Positions 14,468 through 15,480 of a DNA stretch of 15,480 bases are shown here, in pieces; the first letter of the stretch is position 1, and each line of letters begins with the position of its first letter. The stretch spans positions 1 through 15,480 of the forward strand of contig CAAGGJ010000072.1 in the NCBI GenBank assembly GCA_900769345.1, written 5' to 3'. The notes under the pieces were generated by a model. It was given only the letters and a program-made list of their open reading frames with translations, made no database searches and was not told the origin of the DNA. The position numbers and the translations under genes are program-made. The DNA is from Bacteroidales bacterium (GTDB lineage: Bacteria; Bacteroidota; Bacteroidia; Bacteroidales; Muribaculaceae).

Positions 14468-14500
14468 AAATATGTTGCAAATATAAGATAAATATGTTGC
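14468..14500. repeat. 11-bp direct repeat across the precursor 1 promoter
   Basis: AAATATGTTGC occurs at 14468-14478 and again at 14490-14500, 22 bases apart, about two helical turns. The pair straddles the -7 box and lies in the spacer of the precursor 1 promoter, so it could be a regulator site. A 10-bp palindrome, GTCATTTGAC (14528-14537), lies about 20 bases upstream of the -33 TTG. Both are visible patterns without functional proof. Confidence 0.55.
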
Positions 14501-14508
14501 TATAACAA
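14478..14508 (-). promoter_or_regulatory. Promoter of precursor 1 and downstream cluster genes
   Basis: Minus strand: TTG (14508-14506), a 20-base spacer and TATATTTG (14485-14478), exact TAnnTTTG. It sits in the 124-base gap between the two precursor genes, about 42 bases before the ATG at 14436, so precursor 1, the maturase, barrel and exporter can be transcribed apart from precursor 2. Confidence 0.65.
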
Positions 14509-14560
14509 TACAAAGATACAATTGGATGTCATTTGACCACTTATGGCGAGTATTTGAATA

Positions 14561-14755
14561 TTATTTTCGGCGGAAAATGTTTTTGACATTAGTAGTGCAC
14601 ACGGTACATTCCGAAGGACATATAAGGCATTGAGTGCAGATGCGAGAGCACTCATTGTTTGTAGTATGCTCTTGCTTTCCTGCCTTAATTTCATAAAGCT
14701 CTGAAGAACTTAGGAGTTCGTTAGCGTCGTATGACAGTTGAGTCTTGTGTTTCAT
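14561..14755 (-). CDS. RiPP precursor peptide 2, six-Cys core
   Basis: A 64-residue precursor, first gene of the cluster. Leader 1-26 ends ELLSSSELYEIKAG, differing from precursor 1 at one residue in this stretch; the first 12 residues are more diverged. The core (27-64) starts KQEHTTNNE and has Cys at 36, 40, 43, 46, 50 and 53 (spacing 4-3-3-4-3), then a basic tail ending NIFRRK, in contrast with the hydrophobic tail of precursor 1. The first Cys is at position 36 in both, preceded by Asn-Glu. The spacing places all cysteines on one face of a helix and includes CX2CX2CX3C. Promoter at 14797-14825. Likely substrate of the maturase encoded at 12727-14214; two different products are expected from one pathway. 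Confidence 0.87.
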   Translation of the reverse strand: MKHKTQLSYDANELLSSSELYEIKAGKQEHTTNNECSRICTQCLICPSECTVCTTNVKNIFRRK

Positions 14756-14796
14756 ACCAAATGTTATTTTTATATTACAATAATATTGCTTTAATG

Positions 14797-14825
14797 CAAA
14801 TTTACATATTAATTTTAAATTTCAA
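14797..14825 (-). promoter_or_regulatory. Promoter of precursor 2 and the cluster
   Basis: Minus strand: TTG (14825-14823), an 18-base spacer and TAAATTTG (14804-14797), exact TAnnTTTG, with a leader of about 35 bases to the ATG at 14755. Surroundings are very AT-rich. Confidence 0.65.
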
Positions 14826-14981
14826 AACTATTAAAAGTTGCTTGTTGCAGAATGTGATGAATATTAAGAGTCATAGCAAGTGATATATTACTAAATTCTA
14901 AAACGTAGGCTTGGATCCTATCAAAAATAGTGTTAAAAGAAGTGCGAAAAAAGGCATAGGAGGGTTGTGTGAGAGATTTTG

Positions 14982-15013
14982 TTTGCTAAAATGCCCATTT
15001 TTTTGTAATTTTA
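14982..15013 (+). promoter_or_regulatory. Candidate promoter of the topoisomerase IV A gene
   Basis: TTTG (14982-14985), a 20-base spacer and TAATTTTA (15006-15013), which misses the last base of TAnnTTTG. It leaves a leader of roughly 90 bases. Weaker than the other promoters listed. Confidence 0.35.
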
Positions 15014-15109
15014 TCGCAAATTAGCAATATTGTGTATAGCAAGGCGGTGCGGAAAGTAACAGCCGAGCAGCACAAAAGACAAAAGGATAGAGAAAACAGA
15101 TCTGACACG

Positions 15110-15480
15110 ATGAAAGAAGACGAAAACGAAGATTACGAGATGCTCGACGACGGTACCAGCGGCGACGAAGGCAACGAGAAAGCCGGGCACTCGGCATATA
15201 AAGTACCTAAGGACAAGAAACTGCATCTCTCGGGGATGTACCAGAATTGGTTTATCGATTATGCGTCGTATGTCATACTTGAGCGCGCCGTGCCGCACAT
15301 CGAGGACGGACTCAAGCCTGTGCAGCGCCGCATATTGCATGCCATGAAAGAACTCGACGATGGACGCTTTAACAAGGTGGCAAACCTGGTGGGTAGCACT
15401 ATGCAATATCACCCACACGGCGATGCCTCGATATATGGTGCATTGGTGACGCTTGGGCAGAAAGGTCTGCTGATAGATAC
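15110..15480 (+). CDS. parC: DNA topoisomerase IV subunit A, N-terminal part
   Basis: The first 123 codons of a type IIA topoisomerase breakage-reunion subunit, cut by the window edge. This subunit cuts and rejoins DNA to unlink replicated chromosomes, with ParE supplying ATPase. An acidic N-terminal stretch (about 1-25, MKEDENEDYEMLDDGTSGDE) precedes the conserved block GMYQNWFIDYASYVILERAV, then EDGLKPVQRRILHAM and YHPHGDASIYGALVTLGQKG. The catalytic tyrosine lies beyond the window. At the positions matching the E. coli ParC quinolone-resistance residues Ser80 and Glu84 I read Ala and Gly by eye alignment. ParC rather than GyrA is chosen because of the MYQNWFIDYASYVI and LDDGRFNKVANLVG wording typical of Bacteroidota ParC. 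ATG at 15110 fits; the frame stays open upstream, so a GTG at 15047 is possible but less likely. Confidence 0.9.
   Translation, partial: MKEDENEDYEMLDDGTSGDEGNEKAGHSAYKVPKDKKLHLSGMYQNWFIDYASYVILERAVPHIEDGLKPVQRRILHAMKELDDGRFNKVANLVGSTMQYHPHGDASIYGALVTLGQKGLLID

Larger units (their letters stand above)
14756..15109. other. Divergent intergenic region, AT-rich
   Basis: 354 bases between the start of precursor 2 (minus) and the topoisomerase gene (plus). It holds the precursor 2 promoter at 14797-14825 and a candidate topoisomerase promoter at 14982-15013. Between about 14830 and 14980 I see no gene, RNA, repeat or clear hairpin. Confidence 0.7.

Noticed and set aside
14500..14694. Minus-strand 64-codon frame overlapping precursor 2
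   Set aside because: Out-of-frame reading of precursor 2; the leader match to precursor 1 fixes the correct frame.
14230..14755. The Cys-coding repeats as a CRISPR array or satellite
   Set aside because: The periodicity is in codons of two short genes; there are no constant repeats with unique spacers and no cas genes.
15011..15418. Minus-strand frame of 135 codons at the window end
   Set aside because: Lies opposite the start of the ParC gene, whose conserved N-terminal block is unmistakable.

Overview
The window reads as chromosomal DNA of a member of the Bacteroidales (phylum Bacteroidota). Most genes lack Shine-Dalgarno sequences. Several genes are preceded by the Bacteroidota-type promoter (-33 TTG and -7 TAnnTTTG, 18-20 bases apart). 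Lipoproteins, an outer-membrane plug/barrel protein, a secreted family 3 glycosidase and a two-gene IS66 element fit the same group. A gut genus such as those in Muribaculaceae is possible, but I cannot fix the family from sequence alone.

Layout. Bases 1-2080 are one complete IS66-family insertion sequence with perfect 21-bp terminal inverted repeats, tnpB and tnpC, and a hairpin terminator; the window starts exactly at its left end. On the minus strand follow a secreted lipoprotein aldose 1-epimerase (2098-3231) with its own promoter, and then a two-gene unit of glycyl-tRNA synthetase (start at 5556) and an FKBP-type prolyl isomerase lipoprotein. A 361-bp divergent intergenic region separates that unit from a plus-strand GH3 beta-glucosidase (5918-8086). 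That gene ends in a hairpin terminator whose right arm lies inside the last codons of the convergent ABC transporter gene.

Bases 8140-14755 hold one minus-strand biosynthetic cluster for ribosomally made, post-translationally modified peptides (RiPPs). In transcription order it has two cysteine-rich precursor peptides (64 and 68 residues) with a near-identical leader ending ELYEIKAG, a radical SAM/SPASM peptide maturase, an outer-membrane plug/beta-barrel protein, and a C39-peptidase ABC exporter. Inferred pathway: the leader recruits the maturase, which modifies the Cys-rich core; the C39 domain cuts after the Ala-Gly and the ABC domains export the product; the barrel protein may handle it at the outer membrane. 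One precursor core has eight cysteines at exactly every third residue; the other has six cysteines spaced 4-3-3-4-3. Each precursor gene has its own promoter. This cluster is the part of the window most likely to make something undescribed.

The window closes with a divergent plus-strand gene for the A subunit of topoisomerase IV (ParC type), cut off at the window edge after 123 codons.
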